DNA of 64,000 nucleotides, from positions 434,001-498,000 of the forward strand of contig NZ_JAHUWZ010000003.1 in the NCBI RefSeq assembly GCF_019218755.1, read 5' to 3'. The stretch comes from Acidovorax sp. sif1233 (GTDB lineage: Bacteria > Pseudomonadota > Gammaproteobacteria > Burkholderiales > Burkholderiaceae_C). The position numbers and the translations under genes are program-made. Below the pieces are notes generated by a model. It saw only the letters and a program-made list of their open reading frames with translations, was not told the origin of the DNA and made no database searches. Positions 17,391 through 26,900 of this stretch are shown one piece after another. How positions within the stretch are numbered: position 1 is the stretch's first letter; each line of letters starts with the position of its first letter.

Positions 17391-17422
17391 TGGACAAGCG
17401 CAATCAGCTATATAAAACATAG
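17371..17422 (+). repeat. Dispersed GCGCT/AGCTAT short repeat, copy B
   Basis: Reads AAAGTGCCCCCAGCGCTTGA, then TGGACAAGCGCAATCAGCTA and TATAAAACATAGCAAC. Same block order as copies at 3330 and 29731. It overlaps the last codons and stop of the DUF1513 gene. The TAGC...GCTA ends could pair. Confidence 0.65.
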
Positions 17423-17441
17423 CAACCAGCGCGCAGGCCTG

Positions 17442-18353
17442 CTACTGCTGCTGGCGCGCGTAGCGGCCGGGCGCCAGCCCGACATGGCGGCTGAACGCCG
17501 TGCTGAACGTGCTGGCCGAGCTGTAGCCCACGCGTTCCGCGACCTCATGAAGCCCCACGCCGCCACCGCTGCGCAGCAGGTTCTTGGCCAGCGCCATGCG
17601 CCAGGCGAGCAGGTATTCCATGGGCGGCACCCCCACGGCGCGCAGGAAGCGCTCGAAAAAAGTGGACCGTGACAACGCCGCCTCCCGGGCCAGCGCGTCC
17701 ACCGTCCATGACCGCTCCGGGGCGCTGTGCATCAGGCGCAGGCCCACCGCCACGCGGGCGTCCGCCAGCCCACGCAGCAGCCCGGGGGGCGCACCATCGC
17801 GGTTGCTCGATCGCAGGGCCTCGATCAGCAGCACCTCCACCAGGCGGTCCAGCACCAGTTCACGGCCCGGCAGCGCGGCCAGGCACTCTTGCCGCACCAA
17901 TTGCACCAGGGTCGGCAGCCGCTCCACGCCGCGCACGTGCAGCATGTCCGGCAGCAGCGACACCAGCAACGCGGCGTCGGGGGAGTCGAACTCGAAGTAG
18001 CCGCCCAGCATGCGCATGTCCGGCGGGCCGTCGGGCGTGCCATGGCGCAGCCCATGCTCGCCGTCTGGCGCGGGCATGCGGTGGGGGTCCATGAACACCG
18101 GCGCCGCCGGTTGCTCCATGCCCGACAAGGTGAACCCCGGTGTCGCCGGCAGAAGCACGAAGTCGCCCGCTTCCAGCGCCACGGGCTCTTGCCCCGCGAG
18201 GGCGAGCACGCACTGTCCCTCCAGCATGGTGCAAAAGCTCGGGCTGCCGAACTCGCCATAGCGCACGGCCCAGGGCCCCGCGCCGCTGATCAGCTTGGAG
18301 AAAACGGCGCGCGGCCGCAGCAGAGCGATGACCTGCGCGAGGGGATCGACCAC
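17442..18353 (-). CDS. AraC-family regulator with cupin N-domain
   Basis: A 303-residue regulator. The N-terminal half is a cupin-like sensing domain (GEFGSPSFCTMLEGQCVLAL, VALEAGDFVLLPATPGFT). The C-terminal half carries the double helix-turn-helix of AraC proteins (WTVDALAREAALSRSTFFER; then VGLHEVAERVGYSSASTFST and FSRHVGLAPGRYAR). It is divergent from the short-chain dehydrogenase gene with 107 bases between them, an arrangement common for AraC proteins that control a neighbouring SDR oxidoreductase. Effector unknown. Confidence 0.93.
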   Translation of the reverse strand: MVDPLAQVIALLRPRAVFSKLISGAGPWAVRYGEFGSPSFCTMLEGQCVLALAGQEPVALEAGDFVLLPATPGFTLSGMEQPAAPVFMDPHRMPAPDGEHGLRHGTPDGPPDMRMLGGYFEFDSPDAALLVSLLPDMLHVRGVERLPTLVQLVRQECLAALPGRELVLDRLVEVLLIEALRSSNRDGAPPGLLRGLADARVAVGLRLMHSAPERSWTVDALAREAALSRSTFFERFLRAVGVPPMEYLLAWRMALAKNLLRSGGGVGLHEVAERVGYSSASTFSTAFSRHVGLAPGRYARQQQ

Positions 18354-18388
18354 GGTCGGACTCCTGCAAAAGAAAATCAGACTTTATA

Positions 18389-18418
18389 TTGTATTTAATC
18401 CGGTTCCGGCCATATATC
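18389..18418 (+). promoter_or_regulatory. Candidate promoter of the SDR gene
   Basis: TTGTAT at 18389-18394 and TATATC at 18413-18418 with an 18-base spacer, in an AT-rich patch (18375-18400) that stands out from its surroundings. Leader of about 35 bases to the start codon. Sequence match is moderate; the location between divergent genes supports it. Confidence 0.45.
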
Positions 18419-18460
18419 GTTGCACCACTTTCCATCGCAACCCATCCACGGAGTTTCACC

Positions 18461-19225
18461 ATGAAGACCATCCTGATCACCGGCTGCTCGTCCGGCTACG
18501 GCCTTGCCACCGCCCGCCACTTCCACGCCCAGGGCTGGAACGTGATCGCCAGCATGCGCACCCCGCGCACCGACCTGCTGCCGCCATCGGACCGCCTGCG
18601 CATCCTGCCGCTGGACGTGACCCGGTCCGACAGCATCGCCCAGGCGCTGCAGGCCGCAGGCCCCATCGACGTGCTGGTGAACAACGCGGGCCTGGGCCTG
18701 TTCGGCGCCTTCGAGGCCACGCCCATGGCCACAGTGCGCGACATCTTCGACACCAACACCTTCGGCACCATGGCGGTGACCCAGGCCGTGCTGCCGCAGA
18801 TGCGCGACCGGCGCGCGGGCCTGGTGGTCAACGTCACGTCCAGCGCCACCCTGGCACCCATGCCGCTCGTGGCCGCCTACACCGCCAGCAAGACCGCCAT
18901 CGAGGGGTTCACCGCCTCGCTGGCCTTCGAGCTGGAGGCCTTTGGCGTCCGCGTGAAACTCGTGGAGCCCGGCTATGCGCCCACCACGCAGTTCACCGCC
19001 AATGGCGCCGAGCGCATGCAGGGGCTGATCCCTCCCGCCTATGCGCCCTGCGCCCAGTCCGTCTTCGCCGCCCTGGGCCAGCCCGCGGCCGTGACGACCG
19101 AGCAGGATGTGGCCGAGGCCGTGTGGGCGGCGGTGAACGATGCGTCAGCGCGGCTGCGCTATGCGGCGGGCGCGGATGCGGTGGCGCTGGCGGGCGCCCA
19201 TGGCGCAGGCACCTTGGCGCATTGA
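18461..19225 (+). CDS. Short-chain dehydrogenase/reductase
   Basis: A 254-residue classical SDR. The NAD(P) motif TGCSSGYG is at residues 7-14, NNAG at about 79, and the catalytic Ser...Tyr-x3-Lys triad is present (NVTSSATLAP then AAYTASKTAIEGF). A start at the ATG 18461 with a GGAG ribosome site nine bases upstream places the Rossmann motif at the usual distance. Substrate unknown; the family oxidises or reduces alcohols and ketones. Likely controlled by the adjacent AraC regulator. Confidence 0.93.
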   Translation: MKTILITGCSSGYGLATARHFHAQGWNVIASMRTPRTDLLPPSDRLRILPLDVTRSDSIAQALQAAGPIDVLVNNAGLGLFGAFEATPMATVRDIFDTNTFGTMAVTQAVLPQMRDRRAGLVVNVTSSATLAPMPLVAAYTASKTAIEGFTASLAFELEAFGVRVKLVEPGYAPTTQFTANGAERMQGLIPPAYAPCAQSVFAALGQPAAVTTEQDVAEAVWAAVNDASARLRYAAGADAVALAGAHGAGTLAH

Positions 19226-19271
19226 TGCGCCCCGTGGACTCGCAAGCGCGAACCCTCCGGGACGCGCAAGG

Positions 19272-19523
19272 TCACCGCCCGGTGAACATGAAATACGCCA
19301 GCACGCACACCGCCAGCGCCACGATGAGCCTGGCAATCCAGGGGGTGACCAGCCACGCGCCCAGGGCCAAGGCCACACGACCCCACACATGCGGCGACTG
19401 CAGCGCGTTTTGGGGTTCCGCGGGCGAAGCGCCCTGGGCCTGCAGGGGGTAGCCGCAGGACGGGCAGGCGGGCGCCTTCGACGAGACTTCACGCCCGCAT
19501 TCCGGGCAACGCACAAGGGCCAT
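19272..19523 (-). CDS. Small zinc-ribbon membrane protein
   Basis: An 83-residue protein: an N-terminal zinc ribbon with two CxxC pairs (RCPECGREV and ACPSCGYPL), a short linker, then one or two membrane segments (VALALGAWLVTPWIARLIVA; VLAYFMFTG). Last gene of the nine-gene cluster that starts at 27989, four bases after the OmpA-family gene. Zinc-ribbon/TM proteins of this kind are widespread and uncharacterised; involvement in the cluster is inferred only from the tight spacing. Confidence 0.75.
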   Translation of the reverse strand: MALVRCPECGREVSSKAPACPSCGYPLQAQGASPAEPQNALQSPHVWGRVALALGAWLVTPWIARLIVALAVCVLAYFMFTGR

Positions 19524-19526
19524 GGT

Positions 19527-20249
19527 CTACCTGCCTTCCCGGAGCGGCACGCCGATGAGGATCTGGACGCGCCGGTTGAGCTGCCGGCCCTGCGGGTCGT
19601 CCCGGCCGTCCGGCGTGGTGTTGGGCGCCACGGGCTGGCGCTTGCCCTGGCCCTGCACAGCGGCCTGCCGGCCCGTCTGGCGGTGCAGTGCACGCGCCAC
19701 GGCCTCGGCGCGGCGCAGCGACAGGCTGTCGTTGTAGGCGTCGGTGCCTTTGCCATCGGTGTGGCCCACCACCGTGAGCGGCGCCGCCGCATAGCTCTTG
19801 ATGAGTTCCGCCGCCTTGTCCAGCGAGGACGCCGCGTCCGCGCGCAGGTCGGATTTGTCGAAATCGAACAGCACGTCCGCCGGCAGGTCGATGGAGATGG
19901 CCTGCTCGGGCGTGGGCCGGGCCTTGAGCTCCGCCAGCAGGGCGCGCGTCTGCTCCAGCCGCTCCCTGGGCACCTCGGCCTCGCGCAGGATCGTTTGCGG
20001 CCCTGCGCTGCGCTGCAGCGTGGTGTCCTGCCGCCGTCCCACCAGCCCGCCCGCGGGCTCCTGCGCGCGCAGCGTGGTCGATGGCGCGCCCGATGCGGGC
20101 ACCAGCCGCGTGGGCACGGCGCCCAGCGCCCGGCCGCTGCGCACGACCTCCAGCGCATGTGCCGGCCCGCAAGCCGCCAGCGCTATCAGCAGGGCGCAGG
20201 CCGGCGCGACGGCGTGCGCCCCGGCGGCCGCCAAGCCCGGATGCCGCAT
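19527..20249 (-). CDS. OmpA-family peptidoglycan-associated protein
   Basis: A 240-residue exported protein with a C-terminal OmpA domain from about residue 125: LPADVLFDFDKSDLRADA, LTVVGHTDGKGTDAYNDSLS, LRRAEAVARAL and RQLNRRVQILI. The Asp and Arg of the peptidoglycan-binding signature (SLRRAEAV, NRRV) are kept. The N-terminal part is not a beta-barrel, so the protein probably bridges the outer membrane system to the cell wall. Its ATG overlaps the stop of the upstream lipoprotein gene (TGATG), showing translational coupling within the cluster. Confidence 0.9.
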   Translation of the reverse strand: MRHPGLAAAGAHAVAPACALLIALAACGPAHALEVVRSGRALGAVPTRLVPASGAPSTTLRAQEPAGGLVGRRQDTTLQRSAGPQTILREAEVPRERLEQTRALLAELKARPTPEQAISIDLPADVLFDFDKSDLRADAASSLDKAAELIKSYAAAPLTVVGHTDGKGTDAYNDSLSLRRAEAVARALHRQTGRQAAVQGQGKRQPVAPNTTPDGRDDPQGRQLNRRVQILIGVPLREGR

Positions 20250-20848
20250 CAGCCGCCCTGCAGCGGCAGGTCGACGACCAGCCCCGGCGCCACGATGTTG
20301 TCGCCCTGGTTGCCATCGTTGAACACGAGCTTGAGCTTGCGCGCCGACGGCGCCACGGCGCCCATGAACACGAGCTGGCCGTCCAGCGTCTCGCCCTCGC
20401 GGATGGTGATGTCACGGTTGTTGTCGGGCCGCTTGATGTGCAGGCGGGCACCGCTCTCATCCTGCAGGTAGGTGTCGGCCAGGGCCAGCATGGTGGTGTC
20501 GGTGATGCGGTTGGCGAACGAGATGCTCACGTCGAGCACCGTCGCGTCCGCGCCGATCTCGACCGCCTTGACGCGCACCGTGACGCCCGCGGCGGCCACG
20601 CCCTGGATGGACATGGGGACCTTCTTGGGCGTGGCGGCGGCTGGCACGGCCGCCGGTGCCGGTGCTGGCGCTGCCTGGGTTGCAGGTGCAGTGGGTGCGG
20701 GGCCCGCGGCGGGCACGGGCGCGGTCGCCGCAGCCACCTGCGGCTCCGGCGCGCGCTCCTTGCACGCTGCCAGCACGACGGCGGCAGCGGCCACGGCCAG
20801 GGCCGCCCCCCTGCGCAATGGCGTCCACACGGGAGTCGTTGAATTCAT
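20249..20848 (-). CDS. Lipoprotein with DUF4384/FUN-like surface domain, unassigned
   Basis: A 199-residue protein. The lipobox is VVLAAC with Cys29, followed by a long Ala/Pro linker (to about residue 70) and a compact beta-rich domain (VRVKAVEIGADATVLDVSIS, DESGARLHIKRPDNNRD, EGETLDGQLVFMGAVA, KLKLVFNDGNQGDNIVAPGL). I do not recognise the family with confidence; the domain pattern suggests an immunoglobulin-like accessory fold such as DUF4352. Expected to sit at the inner face of the outer membrane. Coupled to the OmpA-family gene by a TGATG overlap; 98 bases follow the repeat-protein gene upstream. Confidence 0.6.
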   Translation of the reverse strand: MNSTTPVWTPLRRGAALAVAAAAVVLAACKERAPEPQVAAATAPVPAAGPAPTAPATQAAPAPAPAAVPAAATPKKVPMSIQGVAAAGVTVRVKAVEIGADATVLDVSISFANRITDTTMLALADTYLQDESGARLHIKRPDNNRDITIREGETLDGQLVFMGAVAPSARKLKLVFNDGNQGDNIVAPGLVVDLPLQGG

Positions 20849-20946
20849 GGTGTCTGGTGCTCCTGGTTCATCAATCACTGTCCATGGTGGTTGCCGTGGC
20901 GCGGTTTGCGAGGGGGCCTGCGGAACGGCGGGTCGGGCGCCACGCA

Positions 20947-21408
20947 TCAGCGAATGCGGATGCTGTTGGTCTGGCCCGCCGCCGCCCCCGCCTTCGGGGG
21001 CTGCGGGCAATCGCCGGTGCGCACGTCATTCGCATTGCGGCCCTGCACGATGACCGTGCGGCCCTCCAGGCGCGCGCCCGATACGTCCACGCTGTTGACG
21101 GAGGCCGAGCCATCCGAGGCGCAACGTGTGCCGGACGCGGTATTGCCCGAGACCTCGATGCGGTTGCCCGCGCCCACGCCGCTGGCAGCGCTGGTGGCAG
21201 GTTGCACTGGCGCGGCAGGCCGTGGCACGGGGTTCGCGCGGCCCTGGCGAGGCGGGTCCAGCGGCCCGGCGCGCTCGGGCCCGATGGGCCCCACGGGGCC
21301 GACCGGACCCACGGGCCCCACCGGGCCTGCGGCCCGGACCGTGGCACACGCCAGCAGCAACAGCAGCGCGAACAATGATGTGCCGTTCATGGTGGGAAAA
21401 CCTCGCAT
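20947..21408 (-). CDS. Exported protein with collagen-like tract and two GN repeats
   Basis: A 153-residue protein: signal peptide, then a Gly-Pro-Val tract (GPVGPVGPVGPVGPIGPE, six Gly-x-y triplets), a Pro/Ala linker, and a C-terminal part with two copies of the repeat found in the giant protein (NRIEVSGNTASG; ASVNSVDVSGARLEG; RTVIVQGRNANDV; ending TNSIRIR). Two Cys (TRCAS and GDCPQ) could form a disulfide. Start overlaps the preceding stop as TGATG; an internal ATG at 21390 is an alternative start. No family assignment; by repeat content it is a candidate minor subunit, cap or nucleator of the assembly made by this cluster. Confidence 0.7.
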   Translation of the reverse strand: MRGFPTMNGTSLFALLLLLACATVRAAGPVGPVGPVGPVGPIGPERAGPLDPPRQGRANPVPRPAAPVQPATSAASGVGAGNRIEVSGNTASGTRCASDGSASVNSVDVSGARLEGRTVIVQGRNANDVRTGDCPQPPKAGAAAGQTNSIRIR

Positions 21409-22214
21409 CAGGGCGGTGCCTTTCCGGGCGTTCCAGGCAAGCTGCCCCCAGGCACCGCAGCCGGAGCCGGCGCACCCGAGGCCGGGCGGGGCACGGCCGA
21501 CATGCCCGGCAGGACCGAACCCGGCCGAACGGCCCCCGCCGCCGCGGGCCGCGGGTCACCGCCTTTGTCGGAGCCCTCCCCCGCAGCCTGCCGCTGGATG
21601 CGCGCCTCCAGTTCCGACGCGAAGCGCTCGGCCAGGGCCACTTCTTCCACGGCCATTTCCGCGCCCAGTTCGTTGATCACCGACACCACATTGCGGTGGG
21701 TGCCGGTGTCGGGCTGGCTCATGCGCTCCAGCAGGCGTGCATAGCCCAGGGCCCGCACGTTGTCCTTGGGAACGCCCTGGCCCTTGCGGTTCATCTCAGT
21801 CAGGCGCTGCATCGCGCGCGGATCGCCGCGCACGGCGGCCAGCAGGTACCAGCGGTAGGCCTGGCCCATGTCGCCCAGGCCGGACCGGGGGTTCTGGTAC
21901 GCATCGCCCACGAACGAAAGCAGCTGCGGGTTCTGCGTGTTCAGGGCTTCGCGCTTCAGGCGCTCGAGCTCGTTGCGGTAGATCGGCCCCTGGCAGCCCA
22001 GCTCGGCCACGCCGCGCTCCAGCGCCTCGTTGCACGCTTCGAGGAAACGCGCACCCGCCGTGGCCCCGGGGGCCGCCGCCTGCTGTGCCGGCGTGGGCGC
22101 GGGTGCAGGCGCCGGCGGAGCGGCCGGCGGCAGCTGCGCGAAGGCGGGCGCATGCAGGGCAGCCCCCACCACCCAGGGCGCGCAGCGGTAGAACATGCGG
22201 GCGCCACGCATCAT
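21408..22214 (-). CDS. Exported Sel1-like repeat protein
   Basis: A 268-residue protein with a signal peptide and Pro/Ala-rich ends. The central region has Sel1/TPR-like helices: YRNELERLKREALN, FVGDAYQNPRSGLGDMGQAY, RWYLLAAVRGDPRAMQRL, TEMNRKGQGVPKDNVRALGY. Such repeats form protein-binding scaffolds, here likely periplasmic. Its start overlaps the stop of the CsgG-like gene (ATGATG/TGA), so the two are made together, which suggests it acts as an adaptor or chaperone for the secretion step. Confidence 0.75.
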   Translation of the reverse strand: MMRGARMFYRCAPWVVGAALHAPAFAQLPPAAPPAPAPAPTPAQQAAAPGATAGARFLEACNEALERGVAELGCQGPIYRNELERLKREALNTQNPQLLSFVGDAYQNPRSGLGDMGQAYRWYLLAAVRGDPRAMQRLTEMNRKGQGVPKDNVRALGYARLLERMSQPDTGTHRNVVSVINELGAEMAVEEVALAERFASELEARIQRQAAGEGSDKGGDPRPAAAGAVRPGSVLPGMSAVPRPASGAPAPAAVPGGSLPGTPGKAPP

Positions 22215-23371
22215 GTGCCAGCCTTCGTGCCCGCCGGGGCGCCGCCGGGGGCCGGCGCCGCACCGGCCAACGCGGGTGTCTGCGCCGTGTCCCAGGCCAT
22301 GGGCACACCAAAGAACAGGGGCTCAAAACCCTGCCAGGTCATCACGTCCACGGCGCCCAGGGAGGGGTACCGCTGCGCATACACCTTCTCCAGCGCCTGC
22401 CGGGTCTCGTCGTCGTATTTCTGCGTCACCTGCAGCGGCTCGCCGTACTTGCGCAGCGTCACCTGGATCAGCCCCAGCTTGAGCTCGGGCGTCAGCCCGT
22501 TGTAGGCCGCGCGCATGTTCTCCACCACCACGGGGTCCGGCGTGCCGTTGGGAATGCAGCGCCAGTACGGCGTGTTGGTGGCCTTGCCGATCAGCTCCAG
22601 CACACTCAGGTCCACCAGCGTGCGGATGGCCGAATGGCGCCCCTGCAGGTACTTGCCTTCCAGCTTGAAGCCGAAGGCATCGCCGTAAAAGCCCAGGCTG
22701 GCGTTGTCCTCGGAGCTGAAGTTGAGCACCTTGACCACGTTGGAGGCCTGCACCTGGGGCACCATCTGCTGCGTGGAGAAACTCACGAGGTTCAGGTCCA
22801 GCGCCAGTGCCGAATAAATGGCCGTGCGCTTGATGTCGCCTCCCAGCGTGGTCTTGCCGTTGCCCTTGCCGAACTCGATGCCCGCCGAATTCACGCGCCC
22901 CGCGCCCGCGATGGCGCGGTCGAACTCCGTGAGCGCCCCCGTGATCAGGAAGTCCGGCATGGTCACGCCAAACTTGGCGCCCAGCTGGGCCTGCGACACC
23001 AGGTAGTCCGGGTGGTAGGGCACATAGACCACGCGCGCACCGATGCGGTTGACGGCCGTGCGCACCATCTCGGTGATGTCGCCGGGAATCTCCGCCCCCA
23101 CGAGCGGGCTGGAGAGGTTGGTGGCATCCAGGATGCTGCGCGTCTGCATGTAGATGACGGGATCGCCTTCCTTGTAGACATCGAGCATGCGCCCGAAGCG
23201 GCCGAGCGCCAGCGCGTAGGGGCTCAGGTTGGTGACCGGCAGCAGCTTGTCGGCCTCGCGCTCCTGCAGCAGCGTATTGGCGTCCTTGAGGGCGTTTTCC
23301 GTGGATGCACAGCCAGCGAGCGTAGCCACTGCCAGCGCCAGCGCTCCCCATCGCAATGTTCTTTTCGTCAT
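22211..23371 (-). CDS. CsgG-like outer-membrane lipoprotein (putative secretion pore)
   Basis: A 386-residue lipoprotein (MTKRTLRWGALALAVATLAG then Cys21). The order of elements follows CsgG/HfaB: a strand and extended segment (DPVIYMQTRSILDATNLSSP), a helix of the ITEMVRTAVNRIG kind, DYLVSQAQLGAKFG, then PDFLITGALTEFDRA (compare the VLVEGSIVEYES block of CsgG), ALDLNLVSFSTQQMVPQVQA (the NLRVVNVSTGEV block) and a C-terminal helix SAIRTLVDLSVLELIGKA. CsgG forms a nonameric outer-membrane channel for curli subunits. This protein is about 100 residues longer than CsgG, with an Ala/Pro-rich tail. The match is by pattern, not alignment score. Confidence 0.6.
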   Translation of the reverse strand: MTKRTLRWGALALAVATLAGCASTENALKDANTLLQEREADKLLPVTNLSPYALALGRFGRMLDVYKEGDPVIYMQTRSILDATNLSSPLVGAEIPGDITEMVRTAVNRIGARVVYVPYHPDYLVSQAQLGAKFGVTMPDFLITGALTEFDRAIAGAGRVNSAGIEFGKGNGKTTLGGDIKRTAIYSALALDLNLVSFSTQQMVPQVQASNVVKVLNFSSEDNASLGFYGDAFGFKLEGKYLQGRHSAIRTLVDLSVLELIGKATNTPYWRCIPNGTPDPVVVENMRAAYNGLTPELKLGLIQVTLRKYGEPLQVTQKYDDETRQALEKVYAQRYPSLGAVDVMTWQGFEPLFFGVPMAWDTAQTPALAGAAPAPGGAPAGTKAGT

Positions 23372-23442
23372 GGTTCTTTGTTGTGGTGGTGGTATCAAAA
23401 GCCCCGCTCTCCCGGGGCTGCAAGGCAGAAGGCCCGCGGCCG

Positions 23443-23901
23443 TCAGCGGCCGGAGTTGAGGACGGTGATGTTTTCCACGCCCTTGCCTTCCACGTACAGC
23501 GTCACGTTGCCGTTCACGTTGCCCTGGATCACGGGGCTGGCGATGCGCAGCGTGCCGTCGGGCGCGCGCTGCACATCGGAATACGTGGAACGGATCACGA
23601 TGTTCTTTTGCCCGTCGGGCAGCTTCAGCGTGCCGTCCGGCTGCACCAGCGCGCTCTGGTCCACCAGCGTGTTCTGCGAGATGGCGCGGTTCACGCGGGC
23701 CTTGGCACTCACCGACGGATAGACCCCGTCGTTGAGCCGCACACCGCTTTGCGCCATGTCCTTGTAGGCGCCCAGCTGTTCGCCGTAGTTCACCAGCTGG
23801 GCCTGCGCGCCGGCGCCCATCAGCGCCAGCGCCCCTGCCCCGCACCAAAGGCCCAGGGCGCGCAGCGTGCGCCGATGGGAGTTTTCGTCCAGATTTTTCA
23901 T
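23443..23901 (-). CDS. Small secreted protein of the repeat-export cluster
   Basis: A 152-residue protein. The ATG at 23901 has an excellent ribosome site (AAGGAG six bases upstream) and begins MKNLDENSHRRTLRALGLW, with a signal peptide ending AGAQAQ. The mature part has no recognised domain: YGEQLGAYKDMAQSGVRLND, a middle segment rich in Gln/Asp/Asn, and a beta-rich end with VIQGNVNGNVTLYVEGKGV and ENITVLNSGR. Its place between the giant repeat protein and the CsgG-like gene is where CsgE/CsgF- or HfaA-type helpers are found in related systems; that role is inference from position and size. Confidence 0.65.
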   Translation of the reverse strand: MKNLDENSHRRTLRALGLWCGAGALALMGAGAQAQLVNYGEQLGAYKDMAQSGVRLNDGVYPSVSAKARVNRAISQNTLVDQSALVQPDGTLKLPDGQKNIVIRSTYSDVQRAPDGTLRIASPVIQGNVNGNVTLYVEGKGVENITVLNSGR

Positions 23902-23965
23902 TGCGACTCCTTCATCCACTGAAAACCAAAAACGCGCCGCTGCGCACCCGCCAGGCAGCGCCGCC

Positions 23966-26900
23966 CTACATGCTGAGCAGGTTCACGGCCGGCAGCACCG
24001 TGACGGACTGGTTCACCACGCCCGTGGAGGGGATGGCGTACGTGTAGCCGGGATTGGCGGCAAACGGGGTGTTGCCCGCCACGCCGACCACGCCGGTGAT
24101 GGCCCCGCCCACATTGCGCACGCTGCCAGAGGTCATGCCCGCCGCGGCCGCCGACATGTTTCCGACGATGGTCACCGCGCCGGTGATCACCCCCTGGTTG
24201 ACCACCGAGTTGGACACGCCGCCCACGGCCGCATGGCCCTGGTTGCCGGCGATCACGACCGTGCCCGCCATCACGCCGTGGTTCACCAGCGAGTTGACCG
24301 TGCCGCCCAGCGTGGCGCTGCCCCGGTTGCCCGCGATCAGCACCCGGCCCGAGAGCTGGCCCCGGTTGTCCACGCTGTTGACAGTGCCACCGCCCGTGGC
24401 ATTGCCCTGGTTGCCGGTCACCACGACCTGCGCGCCCGCCATGCTGCCGCTGTTGTTCACACCGTTGACAAGGCCGCCGCCGCTGGCCCGGCCCGTGTTG
24501 CCCGCGATCAGGATCTGGCTGCCCTTGATGGAGCCCGATCCCGTGACGCTGTTGACCTTGCTGCTGGCACCCTGCGCACTGGCCTGGTTGCCCAGGATGG
24601 TGATGCTCGACGCCGTGATGCTCCCCCCGCCGCGCACGCTGTTGGCCAGCCCGCCGCTGGCCGACCCCGCGTTGCCGATGATGGTGATCTGGCTGCCCGA
24701 GATGCGGCCATCGCCCACCACGCTGTTGATCGCCCCGCCATCCCGCGCCGAGCCCTGGTTGCCCAGGATGGTGATGCTGCCGCCCTGCAGCGTGCCCGCG
24801 ATGTCCACGCTGTTGGCCACCCCCTGCTCGCCCGAGCCCTGGTTGGCGGTCACGGTGACCGACGAGCCGGCCACGCGCCCACGGCCCTGCGTGCGCACGC
24901 TGTTGGCCAGCCCGTCCCGGCCGGCGGCGCGGGCGCTGCCCTGGTTGGCCACCACCTGCACCGCGCTGCCCTGCAGCGTCCCGTCGGCCTGCACGCTGTT
25001 GGCCAGCGCCGTGCTGCCCTGCTCGGCCTGGGTGGACACCGCCGTGTTGGCGGCCACCAGCGCCTGGACCCCGTCCACACGGCCACCGGAGCCCTGCGAA
25101 AAACTGTTGGCCGCCGCCAGGCCCTCGGTGGCGAACACACGCCCCGCCGTGTTGCCCATCAGCTGCAGGCTGGCCACGCGCATGTCCCCCAGCACCTGGA
25201 TGGCGTTGGCATTGGCCTGCCCCACGCCCCTGCCAAACGCGGCAAAGCCGCCCACCGTGCCCTCGCGCCCTTCGCTGCGCACGTCGGCCGCCGTGTTGCC
25301 CGCGAGCGTCAGCGTGCTGGCCTCCACGCGGCCCTGGGCGTTGACCGACAGCGCATTGGCGTTGATGCGGCCACCGTCCGCGTTCAGCTGCCGGGCCGTA
25401 TTGCCCACCACCTGCAGGGTGCTGCGGGCCAGCGCCGTGGCGCCCGAGCCATCCATGTACAGCCCGTTGGCCGCCAGCACGCCATTGGACTTGGTGCCCA
25501 CGCCCAGTGCCTGCGCGCCACTGCCGGCGGCGCGGATGTCCTCGCCCGTGTTGCCCGCGATGACCACCGGGCTGCCCTGCACCCGCGCGCCACGGTAGGC
25601 CGCCAGCACATTGACCAGGGCGGTGCCTCCGGGCGCGTGCACGCCGCGCGCGGAGTTCCCGGCGATCAGCCAGAGCGAGGATGCATCCACCAGCGCATCG
25701 TCGTGCAGCACCAGGGCATTGGCGGCGGCCCGCGCGCGGCTCTCGCGCCCGGCCAGCCCCCCCGCGCCGGAGACCGAATCCGCTGCGGTGCTCATGTCGC
25801 TGGCCGTGTTGCCGCTCAGCACACCCGCCGCCGACAGGCGCGAGGGCGCGCCCGCGCCGTTTTCCAATGCAATGCTGTTGGCCAGCAGCGCGCCTCCGCG
25901 TGCCGTCAGCCGCGATGCGGTGTTGCCCGCCAGCGTCAGCGTCTGCGCATCAAGCTGCGACCCCGTGACCGCCAGCGTGTTCGCCAGCGCGGCCGACTGC
26001 TGGCTGGCCGAAAACAGAAGCCCCCCGCCCGCCTGCGCCGCATAGCCGGTGGACCGCACCCCGTCGGCGCTGTTGGCCGCCAGGGTCAGGGCGGTGTCCT
26101 GCACGCGGCCCTCGCTCACCATCAGCGTGTTGGCCGCGGCCAACCCGCCCGAGCCCGTGATGGACTGGCCGCGGTTCCCGCTGACCGTGACGGCGGCGCG
26201 CTCCAGCGTGGACTGGTGGTCCGCCACCACGGTGTTGGCCAGTGCGCGGCCGTTGCGCTCCAGGGCGCCGACGAGGCCACCGCCAATGGTGCCCGAGCCT
26301 GCGGCCGTGCGCACCTGGTCGGCCACGTTGCCCGCCAGCAGCACGGTGCCAGCCCGCACGGTCGCGTTGTCCAGCCACAGGCTGTTGGCCGCCGCCCCGC
26401 CCCCGGTCGCGACCACATCGCGCGCCTGGTTGCCGCTGAGGCGGTGCACGGGCCCCTCGGCCAGTTCGCCCCGGGTCACGGAGATGGTGTTGGCCAGGGC
26501 CGAGGCGGACACCCGCACGTCGGCCAGCGCCCCGCCGAGAATGGATCCTTCACCGCCCCAGGCCTGCACGTTGCGTGCGGTATTGCCCGAAACGCCCGCC
26601 TGGTAGCCCGCCGAACCGGCGAGCTTGTGGTCGGAAAAGCTGATGCTGTTGGCCAGGGCGCTGCCGCCCGTCGCGATGACCTGGGCCGCTTCATTGCCCG
26701 CCAGGACCAGTTGCGCGCCCTTGAGCTCACTCGACGCCAGGGTGACCGCGTTGGCCGCAGCCACCCCCGTCAGATCCACCTGGGCAATGGTGCCGCGCCC
26801 CACGCCGGCGCTGCCGCCGCCTGCGCGCACGTCCTGCGCGCGGTTGCCGGTGTGCAGGATGCGGGTGTCCTCCAGGGTGGACCGGGCCGCGGAGAGCGCA

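Noticed and set aside
22211..23848. A longer N-terminal extension of the CsgG-like gene
   Set aside because: The extension runs back through the small secreted protein gene in another frame and would bury the lipoprotein signal that begins at 23371.
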